From Deltaproteobacteria bacterium (GTDB taxonomy: Bacteria > Desulfobacterota > Syntrophia > Syntrophales > Smithellaceae): a stretch of DNA of 16,844 bases. Of the stretch, positions 7,662 through 14,144 are shown in pieces. Position 1 is the first letter of the stretch. Each line of letters opens with the position of its first letter. The notes beneath the pieces were generated by a model. It saw nothing but the letters and a program-made list of their open reading frames with translations, had not been told where the DNA came from and made no database searches. The stretch lies in contig DSAV01000045.1 of assembly GCA_011046295.1 (NCBI GenBank), positions 1-16,844 on the forward strand, in the 5' to 3' direction. Made by a program: the position numbers and the translations under genes.

Positions 7662-7685
7662 TACATTTAACTTGTCGAAAAAAAG

Positions 7686-7723
7686 AAAAGCCGTCAAGAT
7701 TTTTGTTTTCCTGACGGCTTTTT
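7686..7723 (-). terminator. Intrinsic terminator of trpB2 (bidirectional stem)
   Basis: An 11-bp stem AAAAGCCGTCA / TGACGGCTTTT with a 15-base loop lies 22 bases past the trpB2 stop. On the minus strand it is followed by a T-rich tract (TTTTCTTTTTTT), a strong termination signal. The stem also has T residues on the + strand side. It separates trpB2 from the small Cys protein/rarA unit. Confidence 0.85.
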
Positions 7724-7744
7724 AGACACTTTTTTCATAATCCG

Positions 7745-9106
7745 TTATGGTTTTGGAAAATCCTTAATCGCTAAAAGCGCCTTTTCTATTTCTTCATCCG
7801 GCAGCTCATAGGCCTGAAGTTTGCCGGACAGATAGGCGTCGTAGGCCGTCAGATCCACCAACCCGTGACCACTCCAGTTGAAGAGAATGACTTTTTCCTT
7901 TCCTTCCTCTTTGGCGTGCATGGCTTCATCCACGACAGCGGCAATTACGTGGTTGGTTTCCGGAGCGGGAATAAAGCCCTCAGTTCGCGCCCATTTAATA
8001 CCCGCTTCAAAAGTTTTCAGCTGATCGTATGCGCGGGCTTCAATAAATTCTTCATTTACCAAATGGCTCACAATCGGCGCCATGCCGTGGTATCGTAAAC
8101 CACCCGCGTGAATCGGAGCGGGAATGTAATCGTGACCCAGGGTATGCATGGCCAGAAGCGGCGTCGTCTTGGCCAGATCGCCAAAATCGTAGGCAAATGG
8201 GCCCTTGGTCATGGTGGGACATGAAGTCGGTTCGGCGCCGACGACTTTGACCTCTTTACCGTGGATCTTATCGCAAACAAAAGGCATGGCCAAGCCGGCA
8301 AAGTTACTGCCGCCGCCGCAGCACCCCATAACGACATCGGGATATACACCTAGCTTTTTCAACTGTTTCTGACATTCTAAACCGTTGATAGACTGATAGA
8401 TCAAAACGTGGTTTAACACGCTTCCCAGGGCGTATTTGGTGTTGGGGGTGGTTACCGCGTCTTCGATGGCTTCGCTGATGGCAATACCCAAAGAACCGGG
8501 GGAATCGGGATGCTCAGCCAGAACATTACGCCCCGCCTGCGTCAGGTTGGTGGGGCTGGCCAGACATTCCGCGCCCCAGGTATTCATCATCATGCGGCGA
8601 TACGGTTTCTGGTCATAGCTGATTCGCACCATGTAAACCCGGCAGGGGAGACCGAACATCTGACAGGCCATGGACAAGGCGCTTCCCCATTGGCCTGCGC
8701 CGGTTTCTGTGGTAATGCGCTTGGTTCCCGCCACCTTATTGTAATACGCCATCGGGATGGCGGCATTGGGCTTGTGCGATCCGGCCGGGCTAACCCCTTC
8801 ATGCTTGTAATAAATCTGCACCGGGCAATCCAGCAGTTTTTCAAAATTTCTAGCGCGATAAAGCGGAGACGGGCGCCACAGCAGGTATTTCTGGAGAACC
8901 TCTTCGGGAATGTCGATCCATCGCTCGGATGAAACTTCTTGTTCGATGATATTCATGGGGAAAATTGCCGCCAGATCCTGCGGATTAACCGGCTGGCCGG
9001 TGCCGGGATGCAGCGGAGGTTTCATCGGCGTGGGTAAATCCGCCATGACATTGTACCATTGCCGGGGAATTTCATTTTCGTCTAAAAATGTTTTGACCTG
9101 TTCCAT
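7745..9106 (-). CDS. trpB2: Tryptophan synthase beta chain-like enzyme, TrpB2 type
   Basis: A PLP enzyme that joins indole (or a precursor) with L-serine to give L-tryptophan. The 453-residue length and the extended N-terminus identify the TrpB2 branch rather than the roughly 400-residue TrpB1 that pairs with TrpA. PLP lysine is Lys112 in AGSHKPNAA. GAGQWGSA (136-143) and the glycine-rich phosphate loop GCCGGGSN (261-268) are intact. No trpA or other trp gene lies nearby, so this is a solitary copy; TrpB2 proteins are thought to act in indole rescue or as stand-alone synthases. AAGGAG (9114-9119) supports the start. Expression appears to be set by the tryptophan attenuator directly upstream, which argues that the enzyme really serves tryptophan supply here. 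A strong terminator follows, so it ends its transcript. Confidence 0.93.
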   Translation of the reverse strand: MEQVKTFLDENEIPRQWYNVMADLPTPMKPPLHPGTGQPVNPQDLAAIFPMNIIEQEVSSERWIDIPEEVLQKYLLWRPSPLYRARNFEKLLDCPVQIYYKHEGVSPAGSHKPNAAIPMAYYNKVAGTKRITTETGAGQWGSALSMACQMFGLPCRVYMVRISYDQKPYRRMMMNTWGAECLASPTNLTQAGRNVLAEHPDSPGSLGIAISEAIEDAVTTPNTKYALGSVLNHVLIYQSINGLECQKQLKKLGVYPDVVMGCCGGGSNFAGLAMPFVCDKIHGKEVKVVGAEPTSCPTMTKGPFAYDFGDLAKTTPLLAMHTLGHDYIPAPIHAGGLRYHGMAPIVSHLVNEEFIEARAYDQLKTFEAGIKWARTEGFIPAPETNHVIAAVVDEAMHAKEEGKEKVILFNWSGHGLVDLTAYDAYLSGKLQAYELPDEEIEKALLAIKDFPKP

Positions 9107-9143
9107 AATTCTTCTCCTTCCAGAATTTTAAAAAAACAAAACT

Positions 9144-9270
9144 AAAAAAAATGCCATGGCTTATTTTCCCATGGCATTTTAATTCAACACTCTCGGCGTC
9201 ATGGGAAGGAACTTCCCCGCCCATGCTCATTTTTCCACTTAAGCTCATGGGCAGATATTATCAATCTGCC
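9144..9270 (-). promoter_or_regulatory. Tryptophan attenuator leader of trpB2 (six pairing segments)
   Basis: Reading the minus strand after the Trp codons, six segments can pair only with their neighbours. S1 GGCAGAT (9264-9270) pairs with S2 (ATCTGCC, 9250-9256; overlapping GCCCATG, 9246-9252). S2 pairs with S3 CATGGGC (9219-9225). S3 and its flank pair with S4 (hairpin 9195-9221, GGCG-GGGAAG/CTTCCC-CGCC). S4 TTCCCATG (9200-9207) pairs with S5 CATGGGAA (9166-9173). S5 pairs with S6 in the terminator (9148-9180). A ribosome stalled on Trp codons covers S1, so 2:3 and then 4:5 form and transcription continues. A ribosome at the stop codon covers S2, so 3:4 forms and then the 5:6 terminator. 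Without translation 1:2 forms, again giving termination. The pairings are seen in the sequence; the mechanism is inferred from trp attenuation. Confidence 0.85.
9148..9180 (-). terminator. Attenuator terminator ahead of trpB2
   Basis: A 12-bp perfect stem AAAATGCCATGG / CCATGGCATTTT with a 9-base loop is followed on the minus strand by eight T residues (A-run 9144-9151 on +). It lies 37 bases before the trpB2 start and inside its leader. It therefore controls entry into trpB2 rather than closing an upstream gene. Its left strand is shared with the competing 4:5 antiterminator. Confidence 0.88.
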
Positions 9271-9301
9271 ACCACCATTTTTTCAAATAATTTGTCATCA
9301 T
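9245..9301 (-). CDS. trp leader peptide with three consecutive Trp codons
   Basis: An 18-codon frame reads MMTNYLKKWWWQIDNICP and stops at TGA 9245-9247. Codons 9-11 are TGG TGG TGG (9269-9277). Random occurrence of three Trp codons in an 18-codon frame just before a terminator leader is very unlikely. An AGGT-type ribosome site (AGG at 9308-9310) sits 6 bases before the first ATG; a second ATG follows directly. The stop codon overlaps pairing segment S2, so a ribosome finishing the peptide masks it, as in the enteric trpL design. The peptide itself probably has no function beyond being translated. It was too short to be recorded by usual gene calling. Confidence 0.9.
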   Translation of the reverse strand: MMTNYLKKWWWQIDNICP

Positions 9302-9337
9302 TATTTACCTGACCCAAATTATTTTTAAATTTGCGAT

Positions 9338-9367
9338 TTCGTAGCACAGCCGGTAAATGGTTGTCAA
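9338..9367 (-). promoter_or_regulatory. Possible promoter of the trpB2 leader
   Basis: On the minus strand TTGACA (9362-9367) is followed after 18 bases by TACGAA (9338-9343), preceded by TGC, an extended -10 form. A second TTGACC abuts it upstream. The -10 is poor, so transcription may in part come by read-through from the gpsA-like/DUF523 genes, since no terminator separates them from the leader. Either source would pass through the attenuator. Confidence 0.4.
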
Positions 9368-9388
9368 GGTCAATTATTTTTTGGCGCC

Positions 9389-10345
9389 CTAAACATGGTT
9401 GCGGAGTTTCAACTCTATGGGATGAGGATTTAAATATGCCTGTCCTTTCAGATAAGGCTCATCGTATTTGCGGACATAATGACTAATCAGTGAAACAGGA
9501 ACAACCAGCGGCACGTAACCCATATGATATTTGCCAATTATCTCCAGCAGCTCCTTTTTTTCGTCGGCGGCAAGTTGCTCTTTAAAATATCCCATCATAT
9601 GCTGCAGGACATTTACGTGTTTTTGGGGCGTGGCCTTCAAAGACAGAGCTTCCAGTAAAAGAGTTTGATATTGCCGAAATAATTCCTTGCGGGGCATGCT
9701 TTTCTGATGAGCGACAAGCTTTCCCATTAACCGGTAATGTCTCGGGCTGTGAGCAAGAAGCAACAATTTTTGTCCGGTATGAAAATCCACTAAAGCCGCT
9801 GTGCTTTCGCCCTTTACCAATGATTCCCGCCACCTGTTTAAGGCAAATATTCTCTCGATGAAATTCTCCCTCAAGGCAGGGTCATGAAGCCTTCCTTCAT
9901 CTTCCACCGGCAGCAGCGGAAAATGCTTCATAAAAATTCCGGCAAATACTCCCACGCCTTTTTTTACGGGCATTTTGTTTTCATTATAAATTTTTACTCT
10001 TTCCATTCCGCTCGAGGGCGAATCGCTTTTGAAAATAAAGCCGCACAGGTCTTCTTTTTCCAATTCTCTGACTCGCTTTTGCGCCCAATTTACCATGCGA
10101 CTGGTAAGGTCAATTTTAGTGCGCGTCGTAACAAGACGAGGAAAATCAGGCTCGCCCTCCAGACGCATGGATTCACGCGGAATACCCAATCCACATTCTG
10201 CTTCCGGACATACAGGAACATACTTCATATATTGCCCCAAGGTTTCTTTGAGAAATCTGTCCAGCTTATGGCCGCCGTCATAACGAACATTTTCGCCTAG
10301 CAGACAAGCGCTGATGCCAAGTTTTATTTTTTTATTATTAATCAT
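9389..10345 (-). CDS. DUF523 (TudS-like) plus DUF1722 (YbgA-like) two-domain protein
   Basis: A 318-residue soluble protein of two known domains. Residues about 6-150 are DUF523: SACLLGENVRYDGGHK at 12-27, then CPEAECGLGIPRES (46-59) and CGFIFKSDSPSSG (101-113). Members of this family studied as TudS are 2-thiouracil desulfurases with a [4Fe-4S] cluster held by three cysteines; candidates here are Cys14 and two of Cys46, Cys51 and Cys101. Residues about 180-310 are DUF1722, also found in YbgA near the photolyase gene in enterics; its role is unknown. The gene starts one base after the gpsA-like stop and is clearly in the same operon. Whether this protein acts on thiolated bases is inference from family only. 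Confidence 0.85.
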   Translation of the reverse strand: MINNKKIKLGISACLLGENVRYDGGHKLDRFLKETLGQYMKYVPVCPEAECGLGIPRESMRLEGEPDFPRLVTTRTKIDLTSRMVNWAQKRVRELEKEDLCGFIFKSDSPSSGMERVKIYNENKMPVKKGVGVFAGIFMKHFPLLPVEDEGRLHDPALRENFIERIFALNRWRESLVKGESTAALVDFHTGQKLLLLAHSPRHYRLMGKLVAHQKSMPRKELFRQYQTLLLEALSLKATPQKHVNVLQHMMGYFKEQLAADEKKELLEIIGKYHMGYVPLVVPVSLISHYVRKYDEPYLKGQAYLNPHPIELKLRNHV

Positions 10346-10346
10346 T

Positions 10347-11540
10347 TTATAAGAAAAACTCTTTGTCGCGGCGGTACCAGTAATTGGGAAGAATGCGATA
10401 CATCAGCCGCGAAAAAGGCCCGATGTATTCCTGTTTTCTTTTGTCATACTGACAGGCGCGAATAATCATATCTCTGATAGCACTTTTATCACCCGGTTCA
10501 TTGAACAGCCGATAGGCACAGGAAAAAAGCGGGCTGTACATATTCTTCTTTTCCAGATATTTGTGAACGTTTCTAATAGTATTGGGGCCCTCCGGCATAC
10601 CATCAATTCTTTTCAGCACGCGCAAATTAGTTTCGATGGGATTACCCGTGTAAAGTTCATAATAATATTTGCCGTACCGGTAATTCTTGCTGGCGACAGA
10701 TGAGGTTGTCACATACAAATCCCCTACGCCTGCCTGACTATGGAAAGCCTGAAAATGTCCGCCAAGAATTCGCGACAAGGAACGGATTTCCACGCCGGCA
10801 CGCGCGAATATTGTGCCCGGTATGGAATATCCCAGATTAAGGCTATCGGATATCCCCTTAATGTTAGCCACGATATTTTTCAAAGCGCCGCACGCTTCCA
10901 CGCCCACAATATCAAAATTGTAATATGTATTGAGTTCATGGCGATTAAATTTCAAAAAATGCTCCCTTACTATATTGGTAATCTTTCTTTTGCCTGCCAC
11001 CGTGAGGCAGACGGGATTGCCCAAAGCCAGGTCCATATCAAAAAAGGGACCTCCGATACATACAACTTCATATTTACTTCTGACCTTGGAAAGATTATTT
11101 TTTATCATTTGTGATGGTGTTACCAGTTCTTTATATATCTCATCGGATACCAATCCTTTTATTGGGGATATAAGACAGGTCTCGCCTTCTTTTTTGGCTA
11201 TTAAAGGCTTCAGTTGTTCCAGCAATTCCGTCAGGCGGTTCATAGTTGTGGCCAGAATGATGAAATCATTATTTTCAACAACATATTCCAGATCGTTGGT
11301 CGCATGCACATTCGCTGAAAGCCGGGGAACATTCTCTGTTCCCCCCAGACGATCAGCCAAATCCTTGGTCAAATGCAGCGGATTTAAATGATCCCGGTTG
11401 ATCGCCTTGCAAACTTCTGCATCATGATAGTAAATGGTAACACGTTTTTTATCGCGGCCCAGCTTGTAAGCGAAAGAAGTCCCGATGCGACCGGGACCGA
11501 TAATCGCCACTTTTGTTATATCAAGATTGTTTATCAACAT
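10347..11540 (-). CDS. Divergent GpsA-like NAD(P)-dependent glycerol-3-phosphate dehydrogenase
   Basis: A 397-residue Rossmann dehydrogenase of the GpsA group, which reduces dihydroxyacetone phosphate to sn-glycerol 3-phosphate for phospholipid synthesis. The nucleotide site GPGRIG is at 15-20, SPIKGL around Lys127, the catalytic-type Lys220 in CGALKN, and AGVGDL (269-274) followed by SSVASKNYRYG. Against typical GpsA (about 330 residues) it has a longer loop near 130-160, GPFF where GPSF or GPNF is usual, and about 60 extra C-terminal residues rich in Tyr and Arg. It may be a second, specialised paralogue or act on a related substrate. A near-consensus promoter lies 31 bases upstream of the start, and AGGGGG precedes the ATG. 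It heads the run with the DUF523 gene. Confidence 0.8.
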   Translation of the reverse strand: MLINNLDITKVAIIGPGRIGTSFAYKLGRDKKRVTIYYHDAEVCKAINRDHLNPLHLTKDLADRLGGTENVPRLSANVHATNDLEYVVENNDFIILATTMNRLTELLEQLKPLIAKKEGETCLISPIKGLVSDEIYKELVTPSQMIKNNLSKVRSKYEVVCIGGPFFDMDLALGNPVCLTVAGKRKITNIVREHFLKFNRHELNTYYNFDIVGVEACGALKNIVANIKGISDSLNLGYSIPGTIFARAGVEIRSLSRILGGHFQAFHSQAGVGDLYVTTSSVASKNYRYGKYYYELYTGNPIETNLRVLKRIDGMPEGPNTIRNVHKYLEKKNMYSPLFSCAYRLFNEPGDKSAIRDMIIRACQYDKRKQEYIGPFSRLMYRILPNYWYRRDKEFFL

Positions 11541-11570
11541 TAAGTAAGCCCCCTGGCAAAATACCGGGTT

Positions 11571-11598
11571 ATTATAGGGAATAATTCCCTCGTGTCAA
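11571..11598 (-). promoter_or_regulatory. Near-consensus promoter with internal operator, gpsA-like operon
   Basis: On the minus strand TTGACA (11593-11598), a 16-base spacer and TATAAT (11571-11576) form a fully consensus pair. Thirteen of the 16 spacer bases (11577-11589) are the perfect dyad GGGAATAATTCCC. A protein bound there would block RNA polymerase, so a repressed operon is likely. The repressor is not identified. Confidence 0.75.
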
Positions 11599-11690
11599 AC
11601 GATAATAACCCCCTTTTATAAAAAATTGTATTGATACTTTGGTTTTTCTATTGCATTATTATAAAGGATTGTTTTAAAAAACATTGTCCT

Positions 11691-11704
11691 CATAAAGACT
11701 TATG
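11691..11704. repeat. Small inverted repeat in the divergent gap
   Basis: CATAA-AGAC-TTATG lies between the gpsA-like and MORN genes, loosely nested in a wider ATTGT (11682-11686)/ACAAT (11712-11716) pair. A weak right-facing promoter may lie just upstream (TTGATA 11631-11636, CATTAT 11654-11659). It could be an operator or a leader hairpin of the repeat-protein gene; evidence is slight. Confidence 0.3.
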
Positions 11705-11807
11705 ATGAAGAACAATAGTGGAATAATTTTCAAGAGGTTATATAGTGATTGCGTAACGCGGACCATTAATTAAATAACATCCAAGTGTAAAAAAGCTTAT
11801 ATCCCTT

Positions 11808-12473
11808 ATGATTAACCATACTGAAACGCCGCAAGAAAAAATATTGCATTTTCCCAACGGCAATGTAAAAGAAAAAAAATACGTGTTGGGTGGCAAGCTG
11901 GAAGGCGAGTATGCCTCATATTACAGCAACGGGCAGGTAATGGCGCGGCTATATTTTTCACGCGGCAAAAGAAACGGCGGCGCGGTCAGCTACTACCCCA
12001 GCGGCCAGGTAAAGGAAAGGGGTTGCTATGTAAATGATAAAATGGATGGGCCCTATACCTCTTATTATGAAAACGGCCATGTCAGGGAAGAGGAAAATTA
12101 TAAAGCGGGTAAATTGCATGGCACATACAGACGGTATTATAAAACGGGGGAGTTGAAAGTAGAAGAAAATTTCAAAAATGGCAAGTTTGACGGCGAATAT
12201 GTATGTTATTATAAAAGCGGTCAAATTAAGGAAAAAGGGCGCTTTGTAAGAGATAAACGAGAAGGTGAATATATCGCCTATTTAAAAAACGGCCAGATAA
12301 AAGAAAAGGCCACTTACAAAAACGGAAACCTTGTGGGCGAGTTTTACTCTTTCCAGAATATCGCCGCAAACGGGGAGGAATCAAGCGCGGATAACGCTTG
12401 TGGCAGCTGGGAGGAAAAAGATATCGCCGATCTGCTCCAGGATTTGGCTAATTTCGATAAAATAAACAAGTAA
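11808..12473 (+). CDS. MORN_2-type repeat protein (YwqK-like)
   Basis: A 221-residue protein built from seven MORN_2-like units with an exact 24-residue period, aligned on the (Y/H)(Y/F/L)xxGx(V/I/L) step at residues 14, 38, 62, 86, 110, 134 and 158. Each unit ends in a K-x-G-x-x-x-G-E/T-Y type turn. Such repeats form an extended beta-sheet and often bind proteins or membranes. Bacterial members are sometimes annotated as YwqK antitoxins, but no toxin-like gene adjoins this one. There is no signal peptide, so it is cytoplasmic. The last 40 residues lose the repeat and become acidic and helical. No clear ribosome site precedes the ATG; the start is taken because the repeats begin at residue 14. 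The universal stress gene follows after 16 bases. Function unknown. Confidence 0.75.
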   Translation: MINHTETPQEKILHFPNGNVKEKKYVLGGKLEGEYASYYSNGQVMARLYFSRGKRNGGAVSYYPSGQVKERGCYVNDKMDGPYTSYYENGHVREEENYKAGKLHGTYRRYYKTGELKVEENFKNGKFDGEYVCYYKSGQIKEKGRFVRDKREGEYIAYLKNGQIKEKATYKNGNLVGEFYSFQNIAANGEESSADNACGSWEEKDIADLLQDLANFDKINK

Positions 12474-12489
12474 TTCGATTCTTGGTAAA

Positions 12490-13329
12490 ATGATAAAGAA
12501 AATTCTCATACCCATAGACGGCTCGCCGAACAGTTTCACTGCGCTGGAATACGGAATTTATATTGCTCGTAAACTTGAAGCCTCTTTGAACGGCCTTTAT
12601 GTCCTTGATGTAAACTTAATTCAGGGACCGATGCTCACGGACATATCCGGCTCAGTAGGAATGCCTCCTTACGACGGTTTCTTTGAAGCGATCGAAACAT
12701 CCCTGAAGGAAAAAGCGGATTTCATATTAAAGGATTTCAGCGCGCGTTGCCAGCAGGCGCGCATTAATTGCGAAGTCAAAAGCCCTATAGGAAAAATCAG
12801 CCAGACTATTATTGAGGAAGCCCAGAGTGCCGATATGATTCTTATGGCGAAAAAAGGCGAGCATTTTCATCTTAAAGAAGGCGGCCTGCTAGGCTCTGTT
12901 GCCGAAGCAGTTGTCCGTAACGCCGGGAAACCAGTAATGGTCACTCCCGAAAACTTTGTAGAGATAGAGAGCATGGGCATCGCCTATGACGGGAGCGAAC
13001 CGGCAAAAAAAGCGCTGGAACTGGCGCTCAATCTCTCTGTAAACACGGCATGGCCTGTTACAGCTGTAATTATTTCTACAGATCCTCAAAAAGCTTCTGC
13101 CCGCGCGCAAGAGACAGAAAATATTATTGATTCCAATGATGCTGATTGCGCAATAATAACCTTGCCAGGCAAAGAAACCGAAGAGCTTATTAATTACATC
13201 AAAGAAGGCGCGGTCGAATTGATGGTAATGGGGGCCTTCGGCCACAACCGGCTTCGGACGCTGTTTATGGGCAGCACCACATCCCAGGTCATTCAAAAAA
13301 GCCCGGTCCCGGTACTACTGACACGCTGA
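12490..13329 (+). CDS. Tandem universal stress protein (two UspA domains)
   Basis: A 279-residue cytoplasmic protein with two Usp folds, about 1-153 and 161-279. The first begins KKILIPIDGSPNS; the second begins MGIAYDGSEPAKKALE. The second domain keeps the ATP-binding signature G-x2-G-x9-G-S (Gly248, Gly251, Gly261, Ser262). The corresponding place in the first domain (GEHFHLKEGGLLGS) does not fit the spacing, so nucleotide binding is probably limited to the C-terminal domain. Tandem Usp proteins of this size are frequent in anaerobic proteobacteria and take part in stress or energy-state responses; no partner can be named. It probably shares a message with the repeat protein 16 bases upstream. 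Its last 37 bases overlap the end of surE on the other strand. Confidence 0.9.
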   Translation: MIKKILIPIDGSPNSFTALEYGIYIARKLEASLNGLYVLDVNLIQGPMLTDISGSVGMPPYDGFFEAIETSLKEKADFILKDFSARCQQARINCEVKSPIGKISQTIIEEAQSADMILMAKKGEHFHLKEGGLLGSVAEAVVRNAGKPVMVTPENFVEIESMGIAYDGSEPAKKALELALNLSVNTAWPVTAVIISTDPQKASARAQETENIIDSNDADCAIITLPGKETEELINYIKEGAVELMVMGAFGHNRLRTLFMGSTTSQVIQKSPVPVLLTR

Positions 13330-14099
13330 TGCTCACCCCACAGATTGTTTTTGTCAACAACTTCCCTTAAATCGTCAAGCAGGTCGTAGTCGGTTAAATC
13401 GTAATGAATTGGAGTGATTGTTATATACCCGGCAGCCAAAGCATTGACATCGTTATCTATCTTATCCGCGGGAGCCTTATAAGCGCCGGAAAACCAGTAA
13501 TAAGTATTCTCTCTTGGATCCGTGCGCTTTTCAAAAGATTCGATGATATTGTTTTTTCCCTGTTTCACAACAACAACTCCCCTGATCTTTTCCTCAGGTA
13601 AACAGGGAATATTAACATTGATGGCACTTCCGCATAGCGCCGGATTTTTCAATATCAACCTGGCCATTTTTCGCGCAAATTTAGCGGCATAGGTAAAATC
13701 CGCTTCCTTGTGAGAGTCAAGTGAGACAGCCAAAGAAGGAACTCTCAGAATTGCCGCTTCCGTTGCCGCGGAAACAGTTCCCGAATAAATAACATTTATG
13801 CCCACGTTCGCGCCCCGGTTTATTCCTGAAATAACCAGTTCCACCGGTTTATGCGCCAGCTCTTTTATGCCGATTTTTACACAATCCGCCGGTGTTCCGT
13901 AAACGGCATAACCCAAAAATTTACTGTTTTTCGTCGCGCGTCGCACCATCAGCGGGCGAAAAATCGTCACCGCGTGGCCCACAGCGCTTTGCTCAATTTC
14001 CGGTGCAACAATCAGACATTGAGCATCCCGGGAAAGCTCTTCATAAAGCAAACTCAAACCCCTGGCGTAAATTCCGTCATCATTAGTCAACAAAAACAT
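13293..14099 (-). CDS. surE: 5'/3'-nucleotidase SurE
   Basis: SurE removes phosphate from nucleoside monophosphates (and short polyphosphates) using a divalent metal. The 268-residue length is typical. Metal ligands are visible: Asp7-Asp8 in TNDDGIYARGL, Ser38 in QSAVGHAVT and Asn94 in SGINRGANVG, with the conserved YSGTVSAATEA at 105-115. All active-site motifs are intact. AAGGAT lies 9 bases before the ATG. It is the last gene of a unit with the lipoprotein gene 45 bases upstream. Its C-terminal 12 codons are read from DNA that also encodes the end of the stress protein on the opposite strand, so the final residues are probably not constrained by SurE function. Confidence 0.95.
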   Translation of the reverse strand: MFLLTNDDGIYARGLSLLYEELSRDAQCLIVAPEIEQSAVGHAVTIFRPLMVRRATKNSKFLGYAVYGTPADCVKIGIKELAHKPVELVISGINRGANVGINVIYSGTVSAATEAAILRVPSLAVSLDSHKEADFTYAAKFARKMARLILKNPALCGSAINVNIPCLPEEKIRGVVVVKQGKNNIIESFEKRTDPRENTYYWFSGAYKAPADKIDNDVNALAAGYITITPIHYDLTDYDLLDDLREVVDKNNLWGEHQRVSSTGTGLF

Positions 14100-14144
14100 C
14101 GTCGCTATATCCTTTTGCCTTAAGTCTTTGGCCTTTAGTCTTTT

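Noticed and set aside
7662..7697. TTG-initiated extension of the small Cys protein by 12 codons
   Set aside because: The extra codons lie in the right arm of the trpB2 terminator hairpin and its T tract; the ATG at 7661 gives a normal start.
9144..9330. T-box riboswitch as an explanation of the trpB2 leader
   Set aside because: The conserved T-box core sequence and specifier-loop layout are absent, while a translated Trp-codon frame and classic attenuator pairings are present.
11808..12473. Toxin-antitoxin module based on the YwqK-like repeat protein
   Set aside because: No toxin-like gene adjoins it; the next gene is an ordinary tandem stress protein.
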